A DNA stretch of 64,000 nt from Bdellovibrio sp047344985. GTDB taxonomy: Bacteria; Bdellovibrionota; Bdellovibrionia; Bdellovibrionales; Bdellovibrionaceae. The notes under the pieces were generated by a model. That model had not been told where the DNA came from, made no database searches, and saw only the letters and a program-made list of their open reading frames with translations. A program made the translations under genes and the position numbers. Shown in pieces: positions 8,719-17,771 of this stretch (position 1 is its first letter; every line of letters begins with the position of its first letter). The stretch covers positions 1,364,001 through 1,428,000 of the forward strand of contig NZ_CP178861.1 of NCBI RefSeq assembly GCF_047344985.1, in the 5' to 3' direction.

Positions 8719-9168
8719 ATGCAAGTTCTGATCGTGAATGAGTCTAAACACTCCGTTCCCCGCAAATTCGTTAATGAATGGATGGAAGACATCACAGCGG
8801 AACTTAAAAAACGCAAGGTGCTGAAAGCCGCGCAAGCTTCCCGTGAACTTACGTTGGTGTTCTTAGATAAAAAGCCCGCACAGAAAATCAATTTTGAATT
8901 CCGTGGCAAAGACTATGCGACGGATGTTCTTAGTTTTGATTCCATGGATCCAAGTTCTTTCGGAGAGTTGGTTCTGTGCCCGGAAGTTTTAAAACGCCAA
9001 GCTAAGGAACATAAACTCACGTATCAACAAGAGCTCGGTTACATGCTCTTGCACGGAGTTCTGCATCTTTTAGGATACGACCACGAAACAAACGAGAAAG
9101 ACGCTCGTGAAATGTTCGGCCTTCAAGACGCGGTCTTTGAGAAGCTTTTGAAAAAAGTTTCTAGATAA
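8719..9168 (+). CDS. ybeY: Endoribonuclease YbeY (16S rRNA maturation)
   Basis: A 149-residue zinc metalloprotein of usual length. The diagnostic HGVLHLLGYDH motif near residues 110-120 supplies the three zinc-binding histidines, and ATDVLSFD upstream is the second conserved block. YbeY acts in 16S rRNA 3'-end maturation and ribosome quality control. It starts 2 nt after the pgpH-like stop and is translationally coupled to it. A strong terminator follows about 220 nt downstream. Confidence 0.95.
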   Translation: MQVLIVNESKHSVPRKFVNEWMEDITAELKKRKVLKAAQASRELTLVFLDKKPAQKINFEFRGKDYATDVLSFDSMDPSSFGELVLCPEVLKRQAKEHKLTYQQELGYMLLHGVLHLLGYDHETNEKDAREMFGLQDAVFEKLLKKVSR

Positions 9169-9340
9169 ATTCAGTTCTTCATCCTCTATATTCGCTCTCG
9201 CAGAAAAAATTCGCGGAAAATCCCCGAAAGCGCCCATTTGCGCACCTTGATTTGTTTAAACATTAGGCGATTCATACGCGTCTGAAGAGTTCACGACTCC
9301 CAATCCTATTTATTTCGCAAATCGTCGAAGAAAACACCCC

Positions 9341-9356
9341 TGGCACCGAGATTGTA
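9341..9356 (+). promoter_or_regulatory. Possible sigma-54 (-24/-12) promoter
   Basis: TGGCAC, 5 nt, TTGTA. The GG and the G of the -12 element have the required 10-nt spacing, but the -12 reads GT instead of GC. Transcription would begin near 9366 and meet the terminator at 9387-9430, giving an RNA of about 65 nt. Confidence 0.25.
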
Positions 9357-9358
9357 AT

Positions 9359-9380
9359 AGGGAGATTTCGTGTTCTCCCT
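9359..9380 (+). repeat. Small hairpin between ybeY and prfB
   Basis: AGGGAGA (9359-9365), 8-nt loop, TCTCCCT (9374-9380). A second, stronger hairpin with a T-run follows 6 nt later. Confidence 0.6.
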
Positions 9381-9386
9381 AGTTGT

Positions 9387-9430
9387 CGCCTCCGAGAGCT
9401 TTCCCCCTCCCTGTTCTCGGAGGCGTTTTT
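9387..9430 (+). terminator. Strong intrinsic terminator upstream of prfB
   Basis: CGCCTCCGAGA (9387-9397) pairs perfectly with TCTCGGAGGCG (9415-9425) and is followed by TTTTT. It ends the pgpH-ybeY transcript, or a small RNA arising in this gap, 36 nt before prfB. Confidence 0.9.
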
Positions 9431-9431
9431 C

Positions 9432-9459
9432 TTGACAGACGTGTCCTCCCGGATAAACT
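9432..9459 (+). promoter_or_regulatory. prfB promoter (sigma-70 type), probably leaderless
   Basis: Perfect -35 TTGACA (9432-9437), 16-nt spacer, -10-like TAAACT (9454-9459; 4 of 6). The ATG of prfB is at 9467, 7 nt after the -10, so transcription should begin at or next to the start codon. Confidence 0.6.
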
Positions 9460-9466
9460 CTTTGGC

Positions 9467-10598
9467 ATGTCTATCATTACGGAATCTTCCGAAATCAAAA
9501 GTAGAATCGCGGCTCTCGAAAGTTTCTCAAAGGAACTTCGGGGGTATCTTTGACTTAGATAAAAAGAAAAAGCGTCTGGACGAGCTTGCCATTCAAGCCG
9601 AGAACCCAGCTATTTGGGAAAAACCTGCTGAAATGCAAAAGATTAACAAAGAAAAATCCCTGCTTGAAAGAGCGGTGGGAGAGTTCGATTCTTTTGCCAA
9701 TCGTCTCAGTGACGCGGAAGTGCTTTTAGAGATGGCGATGGAAGCCCAAGACGAAGGCAGTTTCACCGAAGTGAAAAACGAAGTCGCCTCTCTTGAAAAA
9801 TACGGACAAGAGTTGGAACTCAAACGCGTGCTCAGCGGCGAACTTGATGCCAACAGCGCGTATCTTTCAATCAACTCGGGCGCAGGTGGAACAGAGTCGT
9901 GCGACTGGGCGCAAATGCTTCTTCGCATGTACACGCGTTACGCTGATAAACACGGATACAAAGTTCAAATCGTGGAGATGACTGAAGGTGAGGGCGCAGG
10001 GATTAAGTCATGCACGCTCCTTATCGAAGGCCCTTATGCTTACGGATATCTGAAAGCGGAGTCAGGTGTGCATCGTTTGGTGCGTATTTCTCCGTTTGAT
10101 TCGAATGCCCGCCGTCACACATCTTTTGCATCGGTCTTTGCATGGGCCGAAGTTGATGACGATATCAATATCGAAGTTCGTCCTGAAGACATTCGTGTTG
10201 AGACATTTAGATCCAGTGGTGCCGGTGGACAGCACGTCAATAAAACAGATTCTGCGGTTCGTATGTATCACATACCAACAGGCATCGTGGTGTCTTGCCA
10301 AATGGAACGCTCACAGATTCAAAACCGTGAAAAGGCGATGAAAATGTTGAAGGCGCGTTTGTATGAAGTCGAAATTGAAAAGCGCAACGCTGAAAAAGAC
10401 GCGATGAATTCGCAAAAGAAAGCCAACGAATGGGGATCGCAAATTCGCTCTTATGTGATGCACCCTTATCAAATGGTCAAAGATCACCGCACGGATTATG
10501 AAACCAATCAGGTGGATGATGTGATGGATGGGGACCTTGATGGCTTCATCATGGCTTATCTGAAGGAGCAAATCAAAACCGAGGCTCAACCTTCGTGA
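9467..10598 (+). CDS. prfB: Peptide chain release factor 2, with programmed +1 frameshift
   Basis: RF2 releases finished proteins at UGA and UAA. Translation starts at ATG 9467 (MSIITESSEI...), reaches an in-frame UGA at 9551-9553 after 28 codons, and must slip +1 at CTT TGA C to continue in the second frame; the coding join is 9467..9550 and 9552..10598, giving 376 residues. The slip site and the GGGGG stretch before it match the well-known autoregulatory site in which low RF2 favours the shift. The main frame holds the SPF codon-reading motif (about residues 208-210) and the catalytic GGQ (253-255, within SSGAGGQHVNKTDSAVR), close to their positions in E. coli RF2. No Shine-Dalgarno sequence precedes the ATG. 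The stop overlaps the next gene by 4 bp. Confidence 0.97.
9540..9554 (+). promoter_or_regulatory. RF2 programmed +1 frameshift site
   Basis: GGGGGTATCTTTGAC: a Shine-Dalgarno-like GGGGG (9540-9544) three bases before the slippery CTT, then UGA followed by C, the weak-termination context. The core is the same as the canonical bacterial RF2 site. Confidence 0.97.
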
Positions 10599-11824
10599 AT
10601 AAATCATTAGCATGGATCTCATGGCGACTTTTGATTTCCCGAAACACTTTGTTCGGGGGCTCAACGCCTTTGTCGCTTTTGGGATTGGTGCTCGGTGTGG
10701 CGGCACTTGTTGCTTCCATGGCCGTGATGAGTGGTTTTGAATCAACGTTAAAAAAAGCCATGGCCGATGTGTCCGGGCACGCGCAAGTGATGAAGCGCTC
10801 TCGTTTTCCCGATGATTGGAAAGAACTGGAAGACCGCATTCGTAAAGCAGAACCCACATTGGTGTCGTCTTCGCGTTTTGTATTTATCGAAGCCGTTCTT
10901 GCCCATGAAGGAAAAATCTCAGGCATTCTTATTCAAGGTGTTGATACTGAGCGCGTGAATAAAGTTTTAAATTTCAAAAATCGCGTGGTGAGTGGGTCGG
11001 AAGATTTAACTCAAGCCAGTGAGGTTCCTCTTGCCTTAGTAGGGAAGGGCCTTGCGAATAAAATGGGTCTTAAAGTTGGTGACAAGTTTCGTGTCGTTGT
11101 TCCGGTGGCGGATTCCGTGGACCCGTCAAAGTTTCAACGTCGTGTGGGGCAATTCCAAGTTCAAGGAATTTTAGATCTTGGAAAGTACGAGTGGAACGAA
11201 AGATTTATTCTTGCCGATCTTAAGGCAGCGCAAAGCATTGCAGATATTGGGGATCGCTATTCAGGCCTGTTACTTCGTTTCGAAGACGTGGATCACGCGA
11301 GAGACGCCGCATTTAATCTTAGTGGCGTTCTGGGGTCTCCTTATTGGGTCCGCGATTGGCGTGATTCCAACGAAAATCTTTTTGAAGCTGTGCAAGTCGA
11401 GCGCCCTGGTATTTTCTTTGTGGTCCTTGTGATTACGTTGGTCGCAGCTTTCAATATCTCAGCCACATTGTTCGTCAATGTGGTTCGTCGCTACAAAGAC
11501 ATCGCCATTCTTAAAACCGTCGGTTTTTCTCGTAAGGACATCATCAAGGTTTTTGCCTTCCAAGGTCTGTTCTTAGGCGCCATTGGGATTTTCTTTGGAT
11601 TTCTTTTAGGCTTTATCCTTTGTGGACTTTTTGCGTTTGCGCAATCTCGTTTGGGACTTATCGCTGGAGAAGTCTATCGCCTGGATTCTATCGAATTAAA
11701 TATTCGCCTTGTGGATTCGATCGCTATTTGTATCGCAACCATGTTGATTTGTTTTATCGCGACTTTGGCTCCCGCTCGCCGTGGCGGAAGACTCAGTCCT
11801 GTTGAGGGGCTTCGCAATGAGTGA
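10595..11824 (+). CDS. LolC/LolE-family lipoprotein-releasing permease
   Basis: A 409-residue inner membrane protein. GTG start at 10595 overlaps the prfB stop (GTGA). One N-terminal helix (LSLLGLVLGVAALVASMAV), a periplasmic domain of about 200 residues (MacB-type), then three helices of the FtsX domain with NVVRRYKDIAILKTVGFS before the second, ending in RRGGRLSPVEGLR; this order is the LolC/E layout. The protein passes lipoproteins from the inner membrane to LolA using LolD ATPase. Only one permease gene is present next to lolD, so it may act as a homodimer, like the single permease (LolF) of other bacteria. Confidence 0.9.
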   Translation: MNKSLAWISWRLLISRNTLFGGSTPLSLLGLVLGVAALVASMAVMSGFESTLKKAMADVSGHAQVMKRSRFPDDWKELEDRIRKAEPTLVSSSRFVFIEAVLAHEGKISGILIQGVDTERVNKVLNFKNRVVSGSEDLTQASEVPLALVGKGLANKMGLKVGDKFRVVVPVADSVDPSKFQRRVGQFQVQGILDLGKYEWNERFILADLKAAQSIADIGDRYSGLLLRFEDVDHARDAAFNLSGVLGSPYWVRDWRDSNENLFEAVQVERPGIFFVVLVITLVAAFNISATLFVNVVRRYKDIAILKTVGFSRKDIIKVFAFQGLFLGAIGIFFGFLLGFILCGLFAFAQSRLGLIAGEVYRLDSIELNIRLVDSIAICIATMLICFIATLAPARRGGRLSPVEGLRNE

Positions 11825-12500
11825 TAGCAATGTTTTTCTTAAAGCCGTTGATATTCATAAATCTTACGCACAGGGTTCAGGCGAACTTGAAATCCTTCGC
11901 GGTGTGAGTCTTGAAATCAAAGAAGGGGAAGCGCTCGCGATTCTCGGAGCTTCGGGCGCAGGAAAGAGCACATTGCTGCAGATCATGGGAACTCTGGATC
12001 GTCCAAATCGGGGTGAGCTTTACTGTGAAGGTCGTGATCTTTTGGCAATGGGTGACGAAGAGCTTTCCCGTTTTAGAAATTCAGAAATGGGTTTTGTTTT
12101 TCAGTTTCATCACTTGTTGGGTGAATTTTCCGCGTTGGAAAACGTGATGATCCCTTGTCGCGTGGCTGGTGAGTCCATCAAGGTGGCGCGCGAAAAAGCC
12201 ATGCATCTTTTAAACTTTATGGGGCTTGCCGAACGCGCCGAACACTTTCCAAGTCAGCTTTCGGGCGGGGAGCTTCAGCGTGTTGCGATTGCAAGAGCTC
12301 TGGTTCGTCACCCGAAAATTCTTTTCGCCGATGAGCCTACAGGAAACTTGGATTCCACAACCAGCGGCAAGATTCAGGAACTCTTTTTCCGTCTAAAAGA
12401 AGACATGAAATTAGCGCTCGTCATCGTCACGCATGATCTGACATTCGCGACACGCTTTCCGAAAGTCTATCGAATGAAAGATGGTCAGTGGCAGTCTTAA
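11817..12500 (+). CDS. lolD: Lipoprotein-releasing ABC transporter ATPase LolD
   Basis: A 227-residue ABC ATPase. Walker A GASGAGKST, Q-loop region FVFQFHHLLGEFSALENVMIP (typical of LolD/FtsE-MacB enzymes), signature LSGGELQRV, Walker B ILFADEPTGNLD and the switch His in VTHD are all intact. The start is ATG 11817 rather than a more upstream frame extension: GAGGGG lies 8 nt before it, and it overlaps the permease gene by 8 bp. It powers lipoprotein release for the adjacent permease. Confidence 0.95.
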   Translation: MSDSNVFLKAVDIHKSYAQGSGELEILRGVSLEIKEGEALAILGASGAGKSTLLQIMGTLDRPNRGELYCEGRDLLAMGDEELSRFRNSEMGFVFQFHHLLGEFSALENVMIPCRVAGESIKVAREKAMHLLNFMGLAERAEHFPSQLSGGELQRVAIARALVRHPKILFADEPTGNLDSTTSGKIQELFFRLKEDMKLALVIVTHDLTFATRFPKVYRMKDGQWQS

Positions 12501-12756
12501 GGGACTGCTTGAGACATATTTGCGAGTCTAAAATTGTTGTAATTTTTTAAAATCATTTTGCGTTTACTGCTGCGGTAATTGTGCAACAATAATTGTGGCT
12601 TGCTGTCCACGCTGCTCCCACTTGAGATGTTCGATGTGCGCTTTCGATTCAGTAATCCTAGGATAGACTCGCAATCAAAAATTTAACTCTTTAGTTTTTT
12701 TAAACTCGCCGATAAAGCCACGTCCGGTACTTAGTACCATTAAAGAGAGGGAGTTT

Positions 12757-14562
12757 ATGAGAAACGCAAAACGGATTTTACAAATATGTCTTGTTCCCAC
12801 TTTGGGATTAAGTCTGTCAGCGTGTACAGGAAGTGGTGGCGGAGCAAGTTTAGATACATTGGATGTTTCGGGAGTTCTCAGTCTTGGCAATAGTTCTCAA
12901 GGGCTTGAGAAAGTTCAAAGTCTTGCGGAAAAAGAAGATTCTGTTTCTGCGATGAGCGTAAATTTGGCGCTATATAAAGTAACTTGTGCGACGACCACGC
13001 CGCCGATTCAAAGTGCTTCAGCAAGTGTTGGTAGCGACGGATCTTTCACGGTGAGTATCCCAGGTGCCAAGGGTCAACCTTTGAGTTGCTTCCTTGTAAA
13101 CTCTGATGGAGATAAAGCAGCAGACTTTATTATTTCTGACTCGTCGAAAAAAGACTTAAATGGAAACTCTGAGACTTCTTCGACGGCGGCATTTAAAGAG
13201 CACGCAAATTTAGGAACGATCAATTTTGACCCGAATGCGGGAGAAGTGACTGTTCCTAAAAGCAATATCGCAAGTGTTGTTGAGGAAAAGAAACCCGTCG
13301 CAGCCAGCGTTTATGATCCATCGGGAGCTTGGACGATCAGTGCGGTTGATTTCACGTTGCCTCATGGTGTGAAAGCGCCGTGTGCAAACAACGATAATAC
13401 ATGTCATGGTCCACCATCAGGTCAGGCGATTTATTTAAAACTTTGGAAAGGTGTTGTGACAGCGGATAGCTCTGACATCTTTGGATTGCAAGTGTGGGAG
13501 GGTGCCAACTCCTTTGCGACTTGCGGTTCGAAAATTGGTTTAACTGCAGACATGAAAACAGCGTTGGGTGTGAATTTCAGCGCGAATGGTGCTGCCGATG
13601 CAGAGTTTTCTTTTTCATCATCAGTTCCTAACTTCCTTGATCAAATCACAAATCAAACGAGCACTGTGACTTTGACGGATGGTTGGAAGATGAGCACGGC
13701 GACTCTTCAGCGTGACATCACAACAGGTTGTGGTCCTCGTGATATCACAATCGGGGGCGTGATGTACTCAAACGCTTGGGTGTGTGGTGCGGACGGCTCT
13801 AACAACTATCAAGTGAGCTTGGGTGGTGGTTGTGTGGACTCGACAGGAAAATCTGTGGAGGTGCATGATTGGTCAGGATTCGGCGGCAACTGTTCTATGG
13901 CGGTCGACTCAAATCACATTCGCACGAACACTTGCAGTGGTAACGTCATGGTGAGTGGTCAATCCAAAGCTGTGACTTGCACAAACAAATGGGTTGTGAC
14001 GGATTCTTCGTATGCACTTAGAGCCGATAACGTGAACTTTGACTGGAATGCATTTAATACTTCAAATGGAATTTCTTCAAATAACGGTCAAACAACGTGT
14101 GCGTCGATTGCCAATAGCGGTAGCTCTGAATCTTTGAAAATGGCGCAGCTTCAGTGTTATGCCGAATACTACTGGCGTTCAGGCATGGAGCGCACAGAAA
14201 ATGCCTGCCTTCCTCGTGTAGATATGGACTGGTCAGCAACAACGTCTGAGAATTTTGCGCACGTGGATAAAATCCGTCCGCAAGGGTTGGTGTTCTTTGA
14301 AAAATACGCACCGTTTCCAGATGGCAGTGGTGGTTCTTTGATGACTCGTCAAGAGCACTACGAGGGCGTGAGTGTGGATGGAACGAGCTGGGTGAACTGC
14401 CGCGTGATTGATGTCGGTGGTTTGACGATCAAGAAAGTCAGCGACACAAAACTTCTCGCGACTTATCAGTCTTCACTCATCACAACAAGCACATCAAAAC
14501 CTGCGTGCTTAGCAAAGTTCAACGGCACTCGTGAGTCTTACGTTTTCTATCTCAATAAATAA
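12757..14562 (+). CDS. Large cysteine-rich lipoprotein of unknown function
   Basis: I do not recognise a family. 601 residues with a lipoprotein signal peptide ending at LSAC (Cys 23) and a Gly/Ser linker (TGSGGGAS). Residues about 35-185 look like a small beta-domain (DGSFTVSIPGAKGQPLSC), the remainder is rich in Trp, Gly and Ser. Sixteen cysteines follow the lipidated one, an even number scattered through the whole chain, which suggests extensive disulfide bonding outside the cytoplasm. AGAGAGGGAG precedes ATG 12757. It stands alone, with two hairpins after it and a 256-bp gap before it, so it is probably a single-gene unit. Confidence 0.75.
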   Translation: MRNAKRILQICLVPTLGLSLSACTGSGGGASLDTLDVSGVLSLGNSSQGLEKVQSLAEKEDSVSAMSVNLALYKVTCATTTPPIQSASASVGSDGSFTVSIPGAKGQPLSCFLVNSDGDKAADFIISDSSKKDLNGNSETSSTAAFKEHANLGTINFDPNAGEVTVPKSNIASVVEEKKPVAASVYDPSGAWTISAVDFTLPHGVKAPCANNDNTCHGPPSGQAIYLKLWKGVVTADSSDIFGLQVWEGANSFATCGSKIGLTADMKTALGVNFSANGAADAEFSFSSSVPNFLDQITNQTSTVTLTDGWKMSTATLQRDITTGCGPRDITIGGVMYSNAWVCGADGSNNYQVSLGGGCVDSTGKSVEVHDWSGFGGNCSMAVDSNHIRTNTCSGNVMVSGQSKAVTCTNKWVVTDSSYALRADNVNFDWNAFNTSNGISSNNGQTTCASIANSGSSESLKMAQLQCYAEYYWRSGMERTENACLPRVDMDWSATTSENFAHVDKIRPQGLVFFEKYAPFPDGSGGSLMTRQEHYEGVSVDGTSWVNCRVIDVGGLTIKKVSDTKLLATYQSSLITTSTSKPACLAKFNGTRESYVFYLNK

Positions 14563-14572
14563 TGAATTCTAC

Positions 14573-14601
14573 ACGGCGCACCCTTCTTTGGGGTACGCCG
14601 T
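14573..14601 (+). terminator. Hairpin after the cysteine-rich lipoprotein gene
   Basis: ACGGCGCACCC pairs with GGGTACGCCGT with one mismatch; no T-run follows, so it may be an RNA stabiliser or a weak terminator that works with the next hairpin. Confidence 0.45.
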
Positions 14602-14616
14602 ACCTGTTTGAAACGC

Positions 14617-14650
14617 GACGCGCAGCGATCCCTCGCAGCGCGTCTTCTTT
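14617..14650 (+). terminator. Intrinsic terminator
   Basis: GACGCGCAGCGA, loop TCCC, TCGCAGCGCGTC (14617-14644) with a single A-A mismatch, followed by TTCTTT. It isolates the lipoprotein gene from bamA. Confidence 0.75.
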
Positions 14651-14769
14651 GACACGACCTTAGTCTTAAGTTACGATTCCCCAATCAAATTGTAAGTATT
14701 GAAAAATCTTATTGATTTTAAAAAACTGATTGTCAGAACGACTGTCAAAACTGTTGGGGAATTGAAACT

Positions 14770-17160
14770 TTGAGTAAGCTTCTTTGTGCATTGTTAATCA
14801 CTTCGTTAACTTCGACGGTTTGGGCGGCTCCAGCCAAAAAGAAAACCAACAAGAAAACTTCTTCTGTGCAAGCGGCGGCAGCTCCGGCTGTTTCTGGTTT
14901 GACGATTAAAAACATCGAAGTTTCCGGCAATCGTAAAATTGAAAAAGACGCGATTCTTACTAAGATCGTTTCAAAAGTGGGCGAGTCTTATTCTGCGCAA
15001 CACATTCGTGAAGACGTTGAGGCGTTGTTTAAGCTGGGCTTTTTCAACGACATCGAAGTCGATCGTCAGGTCAGTGGCAAAGATGTCACTTTGACTTACA
15101 AAGTTTTGGAAAAGCCTTCGATTGTCGAAATCACTTACGAAGGTAATAGCGAAGTAAAATCCGATGACATCGCCGATGCCACGGGAATTAAAGCCTACCA
15201 GCTTCTCAATATGGCAAAAGTAAAAGAAGCCGTTGAGAAAGTTCAAAAGCTTTACGAAGACAAAGGTTTCTTCCTTGCGAAAGTGGAAGCTGAAGTCCAA
15301 ATCATGAAAAAAGACGAGACAGTTCGTCTGGTGTTTAAAGTTCGTGAGAACGACAAAGTGAAAGTGAAAAAAATCACTTTCCTCGGTAACAAACACTTGG
15401 GCGATGCTCAATTGAAATCAAAAATGCTCACGCAAGAGGGCGGTTTCTTCTCAGGACTTTCAGGTTCAGGTCAGTACAAGCAAGAAATGTTTGAGCGTGA
15501 CGTGCAGATCTTGCGCTTCCTTTACTGGAACCAAGGTTACGTGCAAGCCAAAGTCGATCGTCCGCAAGTGACGGTGACTCCGGATAAGAAAAACATCTAC
15601 ATCACCATCCGTATCGAGGAAGGTGAGCAGTACGACGTGGGCGACGTTGATTTCGCCGGCGACATCTTGTTCCCAAAACAAGAACTTTATGAAGCGATCA
15701 AGATCGACGACAACGGTGTCTTTGCTTACGATGTCTTGCAAAAAGATATCAGTGAGTTGACGGCGAAGTACGGTGACTTGGGTTATGCTTACGCCAACGT
15801 AATTCCGCGCACGGCTTTCAACGCCAAAGAGCGCAAAGTGAACCTGGTCTTTGAATTCGACAAGGGTTCCAAAGTTTACTTCGGTAAGATCAACATGGTT
15901 GGAAACTCCAAGACACGTGACAAAGTCATCCGTCGTGAGTTGAAAATCCACGAGGGTGAGCTTTACAACGAAACTCGTCGTCGTCAGTCGTTGGAAAACA
16001 TCCAACGTCTTGGTTTCTTCGATGAAGTGAATTTCAAAACTTCGATTGATCCTGAGCGCACGGAAGTCATGAACGTTGATATCTCTGTGAAAGAAAGAAA
16101 CACAGGGCAGATTCAGTTGGGTGCGGGTTACGGAACGTCGCAAGGTTTCACTTTGCAAGGTTCTGTCAATCAAGCCAACTTCTTGGGTAAGGGACAAAAC
16201 TTAGGTGCGTCTTTGAACTTAAGTAATACAGGAAGTTACTACAGTCTTTCTTTCACGGAGCCGTATTTCAACGACACTCTGTGGTCTGTGGGTGGAAGTA
16301 TTTATCAAAGTGCCAACACAGGCCGTGTGGACTTCGATGAAAACCACAAAGGTGGCACAATCAGTTTGGGTCACCCTGTCGCTGAGTTCACTCGTGGTTA
16401 CTTGAAGTACAGATATGACGACACAGAACTTTCAACGAAGACAGATTCTGATGGCGTTGTGACGGATCCAGACTTGTTCCCGTTGAAGTCCGCTTCCGGT
16501 ATCACAAGTTCTTTGACCGCAACTCTTGAATATGACACTCGTAACGACCGTCAAATGCCGAGCAAAGGTATTTATACGATGGGTGCGTTTGAGTACGCGG
16601 GTCTAGGTGGAGATCTGAAATATACTCGCGGAAATGCCTCATTCCGTTATTACAAAAATATCTTCTGGGACGTAGTGTGGAGAAATAACATCACTTACGC
16701 GCGTATCGATTCTTTGGAAGGCCAAGATGTTCCGTTCAGTGAATTGTACTTGCTCGGAGGCCCTTATTCTCTAAGGGGTTACCGCTCTTACCGTGTTGGT
16801 CGCATGAAGCTTTCGAATAAGATTAAGCAGAAGATTATCACTGATAATCCGGGCATTAGTGACGCGGAAGCCACAAAACGCGCGATGCGTTTTTACGGTG
16901 GTACTCAGCAGGCCATGTACCAGACTGAATTACAGTTCCCTTTGGTAAAAGAAGCTGGCATCATGGGAGCTGGATTCTTTGACATCGGTGCGGCGGATGA
17001 CGTTCTTGAAGATAAGAACTTCTTTGCTGACGTGGGTTTTGGAATTCGTTGGTACTCTCCGATTGGGGTCTTGCGCTTTGAATGGGGCTTCCCATTAAAC
17101 CGCGATCCTCTGTACCAGGACGCAACAGTGTTTGAGTTCTCAATCGGTCCGTCGTTTTAG
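14770..17160 (+). CDS. bamA: Outer membrane assembly factor BamA
   Basis: A 796-residue outer membrane protein with signal peptide (LCALLITSLTSTVWAA) and a Lys-rich spacer. About five POTRA repeats occupy residues 40-420 (VSGLTIKNIEVSGNRKI opens the first), followed by a beta-barrel with LGGPYSLRGYRSYRVG, the conserved loop-6 RGY motif, and a C-terminal phenylalanine in FSIGPSF as expected for a barrel protein. It inserts beta-barrels into the outer membrane. The start is TTG 14770 with GGGGA upstream; no better start fits the signal peptide. skp/ompH follows after 29 nt, the standard order. Confidence 0.95.
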   Translation: MSKLLCALLITSLTSTVWAAPAKKKTNKKTSSVQAAAAPAVSGLTIKNIEVSGNRKIEKDAILTKIVSKVGESYSAQHIREDVEALFKLGFFNDIEVDRQVSGKDVTLTYKVLEKPSIVEITYEGNSEVKSDDIADATGIKAYQLLNMAKVKEAVEKVQKLYEDKGFFLAKVEAEVQIMKKDETVRLVFKVRENDKVKVKKITFLGNKHLGDAQLKSKMLTQEGGFFSGLSGSGQYKQEMFERDVQILRFLYWNQGYVQAKVDRPQVTVTPDKKNIYITIRIEEGEQYDVGDVDFAGDILFPKQELYEAIKIDDNGVFAYDVLQKDISELTAKYGDLGYAYANVIPRTAFNAKERKVNLVFEFDKGSKVYFGKINMVGNSKTRDKVIRRELKIHEGELYNETRRRQSLENIQRLGFFDEVNFKTSIDPERTEVMNVDISVKERNTGQIQLGAGYGTSQGFTLQGSVNQANFLGKGQNLGASLNLSNTGSYYSLSFTEPYFNDTLWSVGGSIYQSANTGRVDFDENHKGGTISLGHPVAEFTRGYLKYRYDDTELSTKTDSDGVVTDPDLFPLKSASGITSSLTATLEYDTRNDRQMPSKGIYTMGAFEYAGLGGDLKYTRGNASFRYYKNIFWDVVWRNNITYARIDSLEGQDVPFSELYLLGGPYSLRGYRSYRVGRMKLSNKIKQKIITDNPGISDAEATKRAMRFYGGTQQAMYQTELQFPLVKEAGIMGAGFFDIGAADDVLEDKNFFADVGFGIRWYSPIGVLRFEWGFPLNRDPLYQDATVFEFSIGPSF

Positions 17161-17189
17161 TTTTAGACCTTTTAAGGAGGATTTTAAGA

Positions 17190-17690
17190 ATGAAGAAAAT
17201 GTTGATCGCGATGAGCATGCTTCTAGCAGCTTCTTTCGCACACGCAGAAGCTAAGGTTGGCTACGTAGACATGCAAAAAGCTATTCAATCAACTTCAGCT
17301 GGTAAAAAAGCAAAAGGTGAATTGGAAACTGAGTTCAACAAAAAGAAAAAAGAACTCGAGAAAAAAGAAGCTGACTTGAAAAAAATGGGCGAAGACTTGG
17401 AAAAGAAAAAGTCTGTTCTTTCTGAAGAAGCTCTTGGTAAAAAACAAGCTGAGTTCCAAGAAGAAATGCTTAAATACCGTGACGTAGTAGGTAAGAGCCA
17501 AATCGAAATCCAAAAGAAAGAGCGCGAATTGACAGCTCCGATCTTGGAAAAGATGAAAAAAGTGATCGCAAAACTTGCGAAAGACAAAGGCTACACAATG
17601 GTGATCGAAAATTCTCAAATGGTGCTTTATGCAACTCCAGATGCGGATTTAACTCAAGAAGTGATCACGGCCTACGAAAAAGAAAAGTAG
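17190..17690 (+). CDS. skp: Periplasmic chaperone Skp/OmpH
   Basis: A 166-residue protein with signal peptide (MLIAMSMLLAASFAHA), then KVGYVDMQKAIQSTSAGKKA, the conserved opening of OmpH-like chaperones. Residues about 45-130 are an almost pure Lys/Glu coiled coil, forming the tentacles that hold unfolded outer membrane proteins on their way to BamA. TAAGGAGG precedes the ATG. A strong terminator follows directly, so bamA-skp can be ended separately from the lpx genes. Confidence 0.93.
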   Translation: MKKMLIAMSMLLAASFAHAEAKVGYVDMQKAIQSTSAGKKAKGELETEFNKKKKELEKKEADLKKMGEDLEKKKSVLSEEALGKKQAEFQEEMLKYRDVVGKSQIEIQKKERELTAPILEKMKKVIAKLAKDKGYTMVIENSQMVLYATPDADLTQEVITAYEKEK

Positions 17691-17700
17691 TAATGAAATC

Positions 17701-17727
17701 AAAAGGGCCTCAAAAAGGCCCTTTTTT
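17701..17727 (+). terminator. Intrinsic terminator after skp
   Basis: AAAAGGGCC, 7-nt loop, GGCCCTTTT continuing as TT (T-run 17722-17727). Separates bamA-skp from lpxA, which must then have its own promoter in the 45-nt gap or depend on read-through. Confidence 0.9.
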
Positions 17728-17771
17728 AGTTGGGTGTTCTTAAAAACGAAAAACACTCTGTTAGGTAAAAA

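Noticed and set aside
9432..9466. N-terminal extension of prfB in the main frame
   Set aside because: It would run through the promoter elements; the frameshift site explains the N-terminus better.
15466..16197. 243-codon antisense frame inside bamA
   Set aside because: It lies wholly within the well-supported bamA barrel/POTRA region, has no ribosome site and no recognisable motif; long shadow frames are expected from the codon bias.
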